Of a stretch of 64,000 bases of DNA, positions 16,854 through 24,988 are shown in pieces. Position 1 is the first letter of the stretch; the number at the start of each line of letters is the position of its first letter. The notes under the pieces were generated by a model. That model had not been told where the DNA came from, did no database searches, and saw nothing but the letters and a program-made list of their open reading frames with translations. Location: positions 29,005-93,004 of the forward strand of contig JAABSV010000011.1 of NCBI GenBank assembly GCA_011390165.1, in the 5' to 3' direction. A program made the position numbers and the translations under genes. The DNA is from Desulfobulbaceae bacterium. GTDB taxonomy: Bacteria; Desulfobacterota; Desulfobulbia; Desulfobulbales; Desulfocapsaceae.

Positions 16854-18201
16854 TCCCCAGGTTGCCATGTTAATGATGGGGTCATTTGTGGCCTCGATTC
16901 TGCTCGGTTTCCCAATATGTTTCACCCTCATCGCCATGGGTTTCGGCTTTGGCTACTATGCCTACGCCAGACCTGACTGGATGGATTTCCCTCTGCAGAA
17001 CAATATCTTTGATCTGCTTGTCAACCAGACCTATTCGGTAATGACCAACGACGTTCTCGTTGCCGTGCCGCTCTTCCTCTTTATGGGCTACATCGTCGAA
17101 CGGGCAAACATCGTCGAACGGCTGTTCTACAGTCTGAACATAGCCATGCGCTTCATACCCGGTGCCATGGCCGTTGCCGCCCTGCTCACCTGCGCCATCT
17201 TCGCCACCGCGGTGGGCATCGTCGGAGCAGTGGTCACCCTGATGGGCCTGCTCGCCTTCCCGGCCCTGCTGAAGGCCGGCTACGACGAAAAATTGTCCGC
17301 CGGGGTGATCTGTGCCGGAGGTTGTCTCGGCATCCTCATCCCACCAAGCATCATGCTGATCGTCTATGGAGCAATCTCCGGCGTCTCGGTGGTCCGCCTC
17401 TATGCCGGAGCACTGATCCCGGGCTTCATGCTGGCCGGACTTTATATCCTCTATGTGATCATCCGGGCAGCTCTCAACCCGAAACTGGCCCCCAAACCAC
17501 CAAAGGAGCAGACCGACATCCCCCTGAGGGAATTGTTGACCATGATCGTCACCTCGGTCTTCCCGATCTCGATTCTGATCCTTGCCGTGCTTGGCTCAAT
17601 TATCTTCGGTTTGGCAACCCCGTCGGAAGCGGCCGCAGTCGGTGCCTTCGGCAGCATCGGTCTGGCCGCCGGGTACGGGCAGCTCACCTGGAAAAGGCTG
17701 CGCGACTCTGTCTACCTGACCACCCGGACTTCGGCGATGGTCTGCTGGCTGTTCGTCGGCTCCTGGACATTTTCCTCTGTATTTTCATACCTTGGCGGCC
17801 ACCATGTCATCGAAGAGTTTGTTCTCGGACTGAATCTTCATCCCATAGCCTTTCTGCTGCTCGCCCAGGCAATTATTTTCCTGCTCGGCTGGCCCCTGGA
17901 ATGGAGTGAAATCATCATCATCTTTGTGCCCATTTTTCTTCCTCTGCTGGCCGCCTTTGGTGTCGATCCGCTCTTCTTCGGTATTCTGGTGGCCTTTAAC
18001 CTGCAGACATCCTTTCTCACCCCTCCGATGGCCATGTCCTGCTACTATCTGAAGGGGATAGCCCCGCCACATATTCAACTCACCACTATCTTTCGCGGGT
18101 CACTTCCCTTTCTCGGCATGGTGTTGCTGGCGATGTTCCTGCTCTACTATTTTCCGTTCATGACCACCTGGCTGCCGGATATGGTCTACGGCAAGCATTG
18201 A
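16846..18201 (+). CDS. dctM: TRAP transporter large permease (DctM family)
   Basis: A 451-residue membrane protein with about twelve hydrophobic segments. The start ATG overlaps the dctQ end and is preceded by AGGAGG. Landmarks are F-A-T-A-V-G-I-V-G-A-V-V near residue 125, G-C-L-G-I-L-I-P-P-S-I near 165, the G-L-A-T-P-S-E-A-A-A-V-G signature near 258, and a late T-P-P-M-A-M-S-C segment. With dctP and dctQ it makes a complete TRAP system, separate from the incomplete one at the left edge of the window. Transport is probably coupled to Na+ or protons. Confidence 0.93.
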   Translation: MTDPQVAMLMMGSFVASILLGFPICFTLIAMGFGFGYYAYARPDWMDFPLQNNIFDLLVNQTYSVMTNDVLVAVPLFLFMGYIVERANIVERLFYSLNIAMRFIPGAMAVAALLTCAIFATAVGIVGAVVTLMGLLAFPALLKAGYDEKLSAGVICAGGCLGILIPPSIMLIVYGAISGVSVVRLYAGALIPGFMLAGLYILYVIIRAALNPKLAPKPPKEQTDIPLRELLTMIVTSVFPISILILAVLGSIIFGLATPSEAAAVGAFGSIGLAAGYGQLTWKRLRDSVYLTTRTSAMVCWLFVGSWTFSSVFSYLGGHHVIEEFVLGLNLHPIAFLLLAQAIIFLLGWPLEWSEIIIIFVPIFLPLLAAFGVDPLFFGILVAFNLQTSFLTPPMAMSCYYLKGIAPPHIQLTTIFRGSLPFLGMVLLAMFLLYYFPFMTTWLPDMVYGKH

Positions 18202-18349
18202 TTCGCCATGACTGCGTAGCGACAGGTCATAAGAAGGTACTGGCCGGGGAAAATCCGGCAGCGATTGCAAGCCTGGCTAACCGGGCAACCGGGCAACTGG
18301 TCTCCCGGCCTCACCTCTTCAGAAACAGCAGCGAACACAAAGGAAAAAA

Positions 18350-19675
18350 ATGGAACCGGCGTTGATGGGAGCAGTGCAGGCAAGGCAGGAAATCAGAGAA
18401 GGCCGGCTCAGTGCCGAAGAGTTGGTAGGTTCCTGCCTGGCTCAGATAAAGCGGTTGGAGGAGGCGGTTGGCGCCTGGGCCTTCATCGATGCCGATCTGG
18501 CCCTGCAACAGGCCATTCAGGCCGATCAGCTCAAACGGACCGGACGCCCCTTAGGGCTTCTGCACGGTCTGCCGGTGGGGGTCAAGGATATTTTCGCCAC
18601 CCGCGACATGCCCACCGAAGACGGGACCATCCTCCACCGCGGACGGCGACCACACAGCGACTCGACGGTGGTCAGCCGCCTGCGGCAGGCTGGCGCGGTG
18701 ATCCTCGGCAAGACGGTGACCACTGAGCTGGCCGTTTTCTCGCCTGGAAAAACCCGAAACCCGCATGACCTCGAGCGGACTCCGGGGGGGTCCTCCAGCG
18801 GTTCAGCCGCCGCCGTCGCCGCCGGGATGGTTCCCCTGGCAGTGGGAACCCAGACCAACGGCTCAGTTATCCGGCCCGCCTCCTTCTGCGGCATCTATGG
18901 CTTCAAGCCGACCTTCGGCTGGATCTCCCGCCACGGCATCCTGACCCAATCGCCGCCTCTCGATCAGGTGGGAGTTTTTGCCAGAAGTATCGAGGACCTG
19001 GCGCTGATCGCCGAGTCCCTGGTCGGCCATGACCCCAACGATCCCTTTACTCTGCTGCAGGCCGGACCCGATCTGCTGCGCATCCAGGCTGAAGACCCGC
19101 CAGTCACCCCAAAACTGGCCTTTGTCCGGTCACCGGTCTGGGATCAGGCGGACAGGGGTACCCAGGAAGCCTTTGCCGAACTGGTCGACACACTCGGCAG
19201 CCGCGCTGCCCCGATTGACCTGCCGGCACCCTTTGACCGGGCCCACGAGCTGCATCGCTGTATCATGGAGGCCGATATTGCCCGCAGCTTCGACCACGAG
19301 TACACCACCGGCCGGAAGCAAATCAGTCCGATTCTGCTGGAAATTATCGAGCGTGGCCGCCGGGAGCTGGCCATGGACTACAACAATGCCCTGGCCGCCA
19401 GGGCCAGTCTGCACGACGCACTGGAACAGCTTTTTTCCTGGCACGACGCGATCATCACCCCGGCAACCATTGGTGAGGCACCACTCGGTCTCGGTGCCAC
19501 CGGCAGTCCGGTCTTCTGTACCATCTGGACCCTTTGCGGCATGCCGGCCATCACTTTGCCACTGCTCCAGGGGGAAGGCGGGATGCCCCTGGGCGTGCAA
19601 CTGGTCGGCCCCCGCGGCAGTGACGCCAGACTGTTGCGCACTGCCCGCTGGCTGATCGCTGAACTTGCCGGCTAA
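18350..19675 (+). CDS. Amidase signature family hydrolase, second copy
   Basis: This 441-residue amidase is a close paralogue of the one at 5731-7077; both share long identical stretches such as K-T-V-T-T-E-L-A-V and T-Q-T-N-G-S-V-I-R-P-A-S. The predicted triad is Lys79, Ser148 and Ser172. It lies 148 bases after dctM and is followed by a tiny membrane-protein gene and a hydroxyacid dehydrogenase. This suggests an amide imported by the TRAP carrier, hydrolysed here and then oxidised or reduced. AAAGGA precedes the ATG. The exact amide is not predictable. Confidence 0.9.
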   Translation: MEPALMGAVQARQEIREGRLSAEELVGSCLAQIKRLEEAVGAWAFIDADLALQQAIQADQLKRTGRPLGLLHGLPVGVKDIFATRDMPTEDGTILHRGRRPHSDSTVVSRLRQAGAVILGKTVTTELAVFSPGKTRNPHDLERTPGGSSSGSAAAVAAGMVPLAVGTQTNGSVIRPASFCGIYGFKPTFGWISRHGILTQSPPLDQVGVFARSIEDLALIAESLVGHDPNDPFTLLQAGPDLLRIQAEDPPVTPKLAFVRSPVWDQADRGTQEAFAELVDTLGSRAAPIDLPAPFDRAHELHRCIMEADIARSFDHEYTTGRKQISPILLEIIERGRRELAMDYNNALAARASLHDALEQLFSWHDAIITPATIGEAPLGLGATGSPVFCTIWTLCGMPAITLPLLQGEGGMPLGVQLVGPRGSDARLLRTARWLIAELAG

Positions 19676-19732
19676 CGGCCTTTTTCCGTAGTTTACCGGA
19701 CTCACCCCACCCTGGAGGAGGAGGGACAGCAC

Positions 19733-19903
19733 ATGAGCAATATTATTACCGGCGGCATTGCCGTCCTCTTGGCCCTGATCTACATGCTGCACTATGCCTA
19801 CCGGCTCGACTCGGTGGCCTTATGGGTGATCATTCTGGTCAATATCGGCGCCTTGCTCTATGACTATTACAGTTCAATTGCCGAAGGTGAGGATTCTATC
19901 TGA
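19733..19903 (+). CDS. Small membrane protein (56 aa)
   Basis: A 56-residue frame beginning M-S-N-I-I-T-G-G-I, with two hydrophobic helices (about residues 6-18 and 28-43) joined by H-Y-A-Y-R-L-D-S, and an acidic C-terminus. GGAGGAGGAG lies before the ATG and only 16 nt separate its stop from the next start, so it is probably translated as part of the operon. No family is recognised. It might be a small regulator or partner of the transporter, but this is conjecture. Confidence 0.6.
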   Translation: MSNIITGGIAVLLALIYMLHYAYRLDSVALWVIILVNIGALLYDYYSSIAEGEDSI

Positions 19904-19919
19904 AACGGAGGAACTCTGC

Positions 19920-20879
19920 ATGAAGCCCGTAGTCCTGGTCACCAGAAAACTGCCCGAGGCGGTGGAAGAGCGCCTCCGGCGCGACTACCAACCAATTCTC
20001 AACCCTGAAGACGAACTGTACGACAGTAGACGGATTGTCGCGAAGGCGGCTGGTGTTGACGCCATCCTCCCCTGCCATACCGAGAAATTTACCGCCTAGG
20101 TGATCGAACGTCTGCCGGAACGGGTGAAGATCATCGCCAACTTCTCCGTCGGCTATGATCATGTGGATGTTGTGGCCGCAAAAAAAAAGGGGCTTGTAGT
20201 AACCAACACCCCCGACGTCCTCTCTGACGCCACCGCCGAACTGACCATCATGCTTATGCTCGGGGCGGCCAGGCGGGCCAGTGAAGGGGAGCGGCTGGTG
20301 CGCAGCCGGGCGTGGAAGGACTGGAGCCCCAGTTTTATGGTCGGGGTGCAGATGACCGGTAAACGATTGGGGATCATCGGTTTCGGTCGGGTCGGACAGG
20401 TCGTTGCCAGACGGGCCAAGGCCTTCGACATGGAGATCCACTACCACAACCGCCGCCGGGTAGCTGCGGAGAACGAGGCGGGGGCGATCTACCACGCCAC
20501 CCCGGAAGAGCTTCTGCCGCACTGTGATTTTCTCGCCCTGCACTGCGTCTCTTCCCCGGAAACCAGCAAACTGCTCAACGCCCGGCGTATTGCCCTGCTG
20601 CCGGATGGGGCGATTGTGGTCAATGCCAGCCGCGGTGTGGTCATTGATGACGAGGCCCTGCTTGCCGCCCTGCAGTCAGGCAAACTGTACGCCGCCGGCC
20701 TTGATGTGTTCAACAACGAACCGGATATCCATCCGGGATACCGGCAGTTGGAGAACGTCTTCCTGATGCCCCATATCGGCAGTGCCACCCGGGAGACCCG
20801 CGACGCCATGGGTTTCCGGGCCCTGGACAACCTGGACGCCTATTTCGCCGGCAGGCCGCCGGGGGACCGGGTGGCCTGA
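19920..20879 (+). pseudogene. D-2-hydroxyacid dehydrogenase (glyoxylate/hydroxypyruvate reductase type) with in-frame TAG at codon 60
   Basis: The frame would encode 319 residues of the D-isomer-specific 2-hydroxyacid dehydrogenase family that includes glycerate dehydrogenase and glyoxylate reductase. After 59 codons there is TAG (20097-20099), then the same frame continues with I-E-R-L-P-E-R-V-K-I-I and is otherwise intact. It has the cofactor site L-G-I-I-G-F-G-R-V-G near residue 150, N-A-S-R-G near 235 with the active-site Arg, and catalytic His in P-H-I-G-S-A-T near 285. A family member would normally have Gln or Glu at this position, so a CAG-to-TAG change or sequencing error is simplest. 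Amber read-through, including pyrrolysine insertion, cannot be excluded. GGAGG precedes the start. Confidence 0.75.
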
Positions 20880-20961
20880 GGCCGGAGAAGCCGTCACCAT
20901 TTGGCATCCAGTATTGATCGCCCGCCACCTGGGACAGCCGAAATAACGCCGATATCTTTAG

Positions 20962-22191
20962 CTATTTGTTGATATTTTCCTCCGGAATCGGCTTTTTCTC
21001 CCCGGTCCTGGCCAGTTGCAGTTTGCCCCAGCCACCACCTAGAAGGGCGGGCTGCTCGAAAGTCAGCAGGCAAAAGAAGAAGCTGCCGTCGCTCTCCCTG
21101 GCCGCCGCTGCCGCCTGGATATGGCGGGACGAGACGGCACTGTTGCCGCCGGCAACCCGGTTGATCCACCAGTCCCTGTCGACGATCAACAACCGGCGAA
21201 CCTCCGGCCAGCCGGCATTTTTCAACAGAGCGAGCATCTCCTCCTGGAGGGCGGCATCGGTCTTACCGGGTTGCGGCATCTGCTGCAGTTTGCCGGCGCC
21301 ATCCTTGATTGCCGAAAGCAGCGGTGCGTAGACCGAAAAATCACTGCCGGTAATGATAAACTCACCTGCGGCATGCACATCTCCATAGGACTTCACCTCA
21401 AGCCTGATCCGGTGTTCACCTGGGGGCAACTCACTTAAATATTTGGTGAACAGCTCCGGGCCAAAGCGATAGCCATCCTTACTGGGGAAGACGATGTCGG
21501 TATCGGTATAGTTGGTCATCGCCGCCGGCTCCGGGGCGATATCGATGACAAAGTAGTCCCGGGCAAGCAGTTCAGCCCGTTTCAAGCCAACCGTCCGCAT
21601 ACTCTTCTCGGTGCCGTCAATAAAGAGATGGAGCATCAGGTAATCGCTGTTTTTTACCAGCTTCTTCCAGGAATCCTGGGCTTTTAACATACCATAGATC
21701 CTCTCTCCGGCCGTAAACGAGAGTGTCGTTGGCGGTGGGTTGGCCGGGTCGATCGGGGTTGGTGAAAAAACCGATCCAACTACCCCGGCACCGGCCGGAG
21801 CCACAGTCTCCGGGGCCGTGGCCGTAGCCTGGACGGCGGCAGGCTGAGACGCGGGGACTGCTGCCGGCGTTGTTTTCATCGGCTCGTCGGCCACGAAGAC
21901 TCCGGCTGGCTTCTTCGCCCCGGAAGTTGAGGTGGTCGGCGGTGTTGCCTGCTTCTCTTTTTCTTCAGCTGGTAACACCTGTTTTACCTGTTCTTCAATG
22001 GAATTGATCCCACTTTGCACTGCCTTACCGACATCATCCACCAGATTGCTGAATTTGAAGGCATGACAGGTCATGGGAACCAGCAGCAACAGCAACAGCA
22101 GGGTGAGGACAATTTTGCCAGTGGGGGCTTTGACTGGACCGGGATTGGCAGAGGAGAGGACAGGAAGTGTACTGGAGGACTGGACCGGCAT
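20962..22191 (-). CDS. Exported protein of unknown function (409 aa)
   Basis: The protein has an N-terminal hydrophobic segment near residues 25-42 ending C-H-A, a possible late signal peptide or anchor. An 80-residue region follows with an amphipathic helix and then a Pro/Ala/Thr-rich linker to about residue 155. The remaining 250 residues look globular, with R-I-Y-G-M-L-K, H-R-I-R-L-E-V-K-S and a late W-W-I-N-R-V-A segment. AAGGAGA lies 7 nt before the ATG. I recognise no family; the linker suggests that the folded part sits in the periplasm, tethered away from the membrane. It is convergent with the dehydrogenase and alone in orientation with rluA upstream. Confidence 0.75.
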   Translation of the reverse strand: MPVQSSSTLPVLSSANPGPVKAPTGKIVLTLLLLLLLVPMTCHAFKFSNLVDDVGKAVQSGINSIEEQVKQVLPAEEKEKQATPPTTSTSGAKKPAGVFVADEPMKTTPAAVPASQPAAVQATATAPETVAPAGAGVVGSVFSPTPIDPANPPPTTLSFTAGERIYGMLKAQDSWKKLVKNSDYLMLHLFIDGTEKSMRTVGLKRAELLARDYFVIDIAPEPAAMTNYTDTDIVFPSKDGYRFGPELFTKYLSELPPGEHRIRLEVKSYGDVHAAGEFIITGSDFSVYAPLLSAIKDGAGKLQQMPQPGKTDAALQEEMLALLKNAGWPEVRRLLIVDRDWWINRVAGGNSAVSSRHIQAAAAARESDGSFFFCLLTFEQPALLGGGWGKLQLARTGEKKPIPEENINK

Positions 22192-22340
22192 GGGAATCTC
22201 CTTACGACAGCGAATGAATGGTTATGAAACATTGCGCTCTCAGCAGACAACGACCTGCAAGGAATCGGGAGAGGAGAAAGGACAGCACCGTATTGTACTC
22301 CACTGAACGGCCAGAGTACAATCTCAATCCTGACAGTTTC

Positions 22341-23213
22341 TTACTTGAACAATTTGAGAAAAGCTGCCGGGATCTCCGTTTCAAAGAGACAGGCGGCACC
22401 GGTTCTGGGGTGGGTAAAGGCCAGCACCTGGGCGTGCAGACCAAGGCGACGGAGGGGGTTGAGGGTGGCACCGTACTTGGTGTCGCCCACCACCGGGTGG
22501 CCGATATCCTGCATGTGGACTCTGATCTGGTGCTTGCGGCCGGTTTCCAACTGGAGCTGGAGCAGGGAGAGGCTGTCACTTCCCCGGAGTTTGCGGTAGT
22601 GGGTGACCGCCCTGCGCCCCTGCTGCCGGTTTTGTGAAGAGTAGACAATAAATGCTTTGCTTTCAGTGAGCCAGGAGGTGATGGTGCCCTGCTCGTCTGC
22701 CACCCTCCCCTCCACCACCGCCACATAGCTCCGCCTGCTGATCATCGCCTCCCAGGAGTCCTGCACCAGCCGCTTGGTCTCCTGGTTTTTGGCAAACATC
22801 AACAACCCGGAGGTTTCCCGGTCCAGCCGATGGATGATAAAGATCTTGTTGTCAGGATCTTTCCCTTTCAGGTAGGCGCTGAGCATGGCGTAGGCTGTCT
22901 TCCGTTTTTCCTTGTCGGTAGCAACCGTCAAGAGGCCCGGAGGTTTGTCGACCACCAGCAGATCCTCATCCTCGTGGACAATCTTCAGCCCCTGGGGAGC
23001 TTGGTGGCTGGCAGCGGCACGGTCCCACTGTACCGACAGCACCTGCCCTGGCCGCAGGGGGTGATCGAACTGACTGACCGGCCGGCCATCGACCAGAACC
23101 TGTCGGTCGCGCAACACCGCCTTGATCATGGCCCGCTTCTTATCGGGAAAGAGGGCAAGCAGGCTGGCCAGCAGCTGACCGGATTGGGCAACGGTGATGG
23201 TATCGGTAGGCAT
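22341..23213 (-). CDS. RluA-family 23S rRNA/tRNA pseudouridine synthase
   Basis: A 290-residue pseudouridine synthase with an N-terminal S4-like RNA-binding part (A-V-L-R-D-R-Q-V-L-V-D-G-R near residues 32-44) and the RluA catalytic motif H-R-L-D-R-E-T-S-G-L near 127-136, whose Asp is the catalytic residue. The later signature R-K-H-Q-I-R-V-H near 232-239 is also present. The start lies 9 nt after the sbtM stop, so it is probably cotranscribed, though functionally unrelated. Which uridine is modified (RluC- or RluD-like) is not decided. Confidence 0.9.
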   Translation of the reverse strand: MPTDTITVAQSGQLLASLLALFPDKKRAMIKAVLRDRQVLVDGRPVSQFDHPLRPGQVLSVQWDRAAASHQAPQGLKIVHEDEDLLVVDKPPGLLTVATDKEKRKTAYAMLSAYLKGKDPDNKIFIIHRLDRETSGLLMFAKNQETKRLVQDSWEAMISRRSYVAVVEGRVADEQGTITSWLTESKAFIVYSSQNRQQGRRAVTHYRKLRGSDSLSLLQLQLETGRKHQIRVHMQDIGHPVVGDTKYGATLNPLRRLGLHAQVLAFTHPRTGAACLFETEIPAAFLKLFK

Positions 23214-23222
23214 CGAAACTTC

Positions 23223-24761
23223 TTACTCCCGAAAACAATAGGGGTCAAGGGCCGAAAAAATATCCAGCCCAAAGCCATGGCTGACGGCCAGACAGCCGCC
23301 GCAGGCCGGACGGATCGGGCAGTCACGGCAGGCGGAACTCCCCAGCCGGTACCTTTCGGCAAGGGGGCTGTCGTATATTTCGGCCAGTGAACCGCAGCGG
23401 ATGTTGCCCAGTGGGGAGGGAAGTTTCCGGCAGGCATGGACCACCCCATCCGGCAGAAGAGCGACAAAATTAAAGGCGGCACCGCAGCCAAATCCGGCAC
23501 AGCCACCGCCAACCGAATGGCCCTGCTGCCAGCGGAGGAGATTGAAGAGATTCTCCTTTAATCGGATAACCGGGTTGTTCTCGGCCGCCTCAAGGTATTC
23601 GGCCAGAAAGTGTCGGAACCCCTTTGGAGGAACTGACGCCAGAGCCGCCCCCTCCCCAACCATGGCCAGGCGGTTGAACGAGAAGAGATCAACCCGGTGG
23701 CGAAGGAGTTCCGCCAGGGGGAGAACCTGTTCCAGGTTGGCTCTGGTGAGAGTGAGCATGACCATCGAAAAGATTCCCATTTCCCCAAGGAGATCAAGAA
23801 AGGCCAGCACTCTGTCGAAATGCCCCACCCCGCGAATGTAATCGTTGTGGTCCGGCAGTCCCTCCAGGCTGACCTGGAAAAACTCCGGCTTTTTTATTGC
23901 CAATATCTTCTCCAGCGTCGCCCTGTCTGCCGGGTTACCGAGGATGGCGGTGAGCAGGCCCCGTTCGCTGGCCCCCCGGTAGAACTGGTAAAAGTGTTCC
24001 GCCAGCAGAGGGTTGCCGCCTGTGAAACTGACCTGGCCATAGACATGCCGGGCCTGACAGAAGTCGTACAGCTGGTCGAGAACCCCTACACCCTCGGTCA
24101 GGGACATCTCGCGGCAGGGTCTGCGGTCGTAACAGTGGCGACAGTGCAGGTCACAGGCCTGGGTGAGATGCCACTGCAGGGTAAAGGCCTGGGCCTGGAG
24201 CAGTTCTTCGCTACCGGCCAGTTGGCGGGCAAAACTCTCGGGACGGACCAGGCGGGAGGCAGGAGCCAGCAGAAGACCACGGCCTTCGGCGGCCCAGAGG
24301 ATATCATCGATCACCCCAATGGGAACCCCGGCGATACGGGCCGCTTCCCGGCTGGGTATGGCTTCGGTGACAATCTTCAAGGCCAAGAGATCGTGGCTGC
24401 CGGGAGTGCATATTTTCGGGTAGCTTCCAGGCTCCATGGCCTGGAGGAGGACAAACCCCTCCCCAGGGACCGGTCGACCACCCTGGCCGGCGAGCAGTTC
24501 CGGCAGCCCCTGCCAGCTGACGGCCACCAGGTCAAGACCGGGATGGACCCTTCGTACCTCTTCACTGGCGATGGCCGGCCTATTGGAGAGCTGATAGGCC
24601 GCCAACTCCACTGTCGCCAGATCGGCCAGAAACGGCGCCTCCCGGCATAGTTCCGGTTGTCTGACCAGCAACTTCGGGAGTTGCTCCGGCTGCGGACAGC
24701 TGATATTGTCCGGCAGCAGGGGAAAACTGACCGGGTAGATCCTTTGCAGAAGACTCTTCAC
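23223..24761 (-). CDS. sbtM: Radical SAM/SPASM peptide maturase, SbtM type (thio(seleno)oxazole RiPP)
   Basis: A 512-residue radical SAM enzyme. The [4Fe-4S]-AdoMet motif is C-D-L-H-C-R-H-C near residues 203-210 and the following F-T-G-G-N-P-L-L matches the GGE-like motif of peptide maturases. A SPASM-type cysteine cluster occupies roughly residues 418-512 (G-G-G-C-A-G-F-G-C, C-R-K-L, C-R-D-C-P, C-G-G-C), presumably holding auxiliary clusters. SbtM enzymes act on selenocysteine- or cysteine-rich SbtA peptides. GTG at 24761 is preferred because TAAGGA lies upstream; an earlier in-frame start at 24962 would run through the terminator. The adjacent upstream gene is the matching Sec-rich precursor. 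Confidence 0.88.
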   Translation of the reverse strand: MKSLLQRIYPVSFPLLPDNISCPQPEQLPKLLVRQPELCREAPFLADLATVELAAYQLSNRPAIASEEVRRVHPGLDLVAVSWQGLPELLAGQGGRPVPGEGFVLLQAMEPGSYPKICTPGSHDLLALKIVTEAIPSREAARIAGVPIGVIDDILWAAEGRGLLLAPASRLVRPESFARQLAGSEELLQAQAFTLQWHLTQACDLHCRHCYDRRPCREMSLTEGVGVLDQLYDFCQARHVYGQVSFTGGNPLLAEHFYQFYRGASERGLLTAILGNPADRATLEKILAIKKPEFFQVSLEGLPDHNDYIRGVGHFDRVLAFLDLLGEMGIFSMVMLTLTRANLEQVLPLAELLRHRVDLFSFNRLAMVGEGAALASVPPKGFRHFLAEYLEAAENNPVIRLKENLFNLLRWQQGHSVGGGCAGFGCGAAFNFVALLPDGVVHACRKLPSPLGNIRCGSLAEIYDSPLAERYRLGSSACRDCPIRPACGGCLAVSHGFGLDIFSALDPYCFRE

Positions 24762-24884
24762 TTGGTTTTCCTTACCGGGTTGCCGGCCGGCTCTGCCTTG
24801 CTTTACAGAAAAAGAGGCGCATTTTTTCTCCGCATTCTTCTTCTGCAGGCGGTCGACATCTACCTGATTAGACAGGGCAATCGG

Positions 24885-24930
24885 AAAAAAAGAGATCGGC
24901 CGACAGCTGTTGCACAGCCATCGGCCGATC
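24885..24930 (-). terminator. Strong intrinsic terminator after sbtA
   Basis: On the minus strand a 17-bp stem, outer arm GATCGGCCGA and its complement with two G-T pairs further in, closes on a 3-nt loop at 24930-24894. It is followed by TCTTTTTTT. It lies 59 bases past the sbtA stop and 124 bases before the sbtM start. It should end most sbtA transcripts and allow limited read-through to sbtM, giving substrate in excess over enzyme. Confidence 0.85.
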
Positions 24931-24962
24931 AAATCGCGTCGCTCTGACCCGACAGGACTCAA

Positions 24963-24981
24963 CAGGTGCGGACCGCACCTG
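24963..24981 (-). promoter_or_regulatory. SECIS-like hairpin for Sec111 of sbtA
   Basis: CAGGTGC-GGTCC-GCACCTG forms a 7-bp stem with a 5-nt loop that starts 21 nt after the TGA at 24997-24995. Both the GGTC loop and the GC-GCACC stem resemble the E. coli fdhF SECIS as I remember it. It lies beyond the presumed stop codon (24991-24989), so it has no coding constraint. Confidence 0.65.
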
Positions 24982-24988
24982 GGCGGTA

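Noticed and set aside
19920..20879. Pyrrolysine at codon 60 as the default explanation of the TAG.
   Set aside because: TAG ends several other genes here and no pyl gene is in the window. A nonsense mutation or sequence error is simpler, so the idea is kept only as an alternative.
23697..24650. A 317-codon open frame on the plus strand.
   Set aside because: It is antisense to sbtM, has no family resemblance and no ribosome site. GC-rich third positions keep the opposite frame open.
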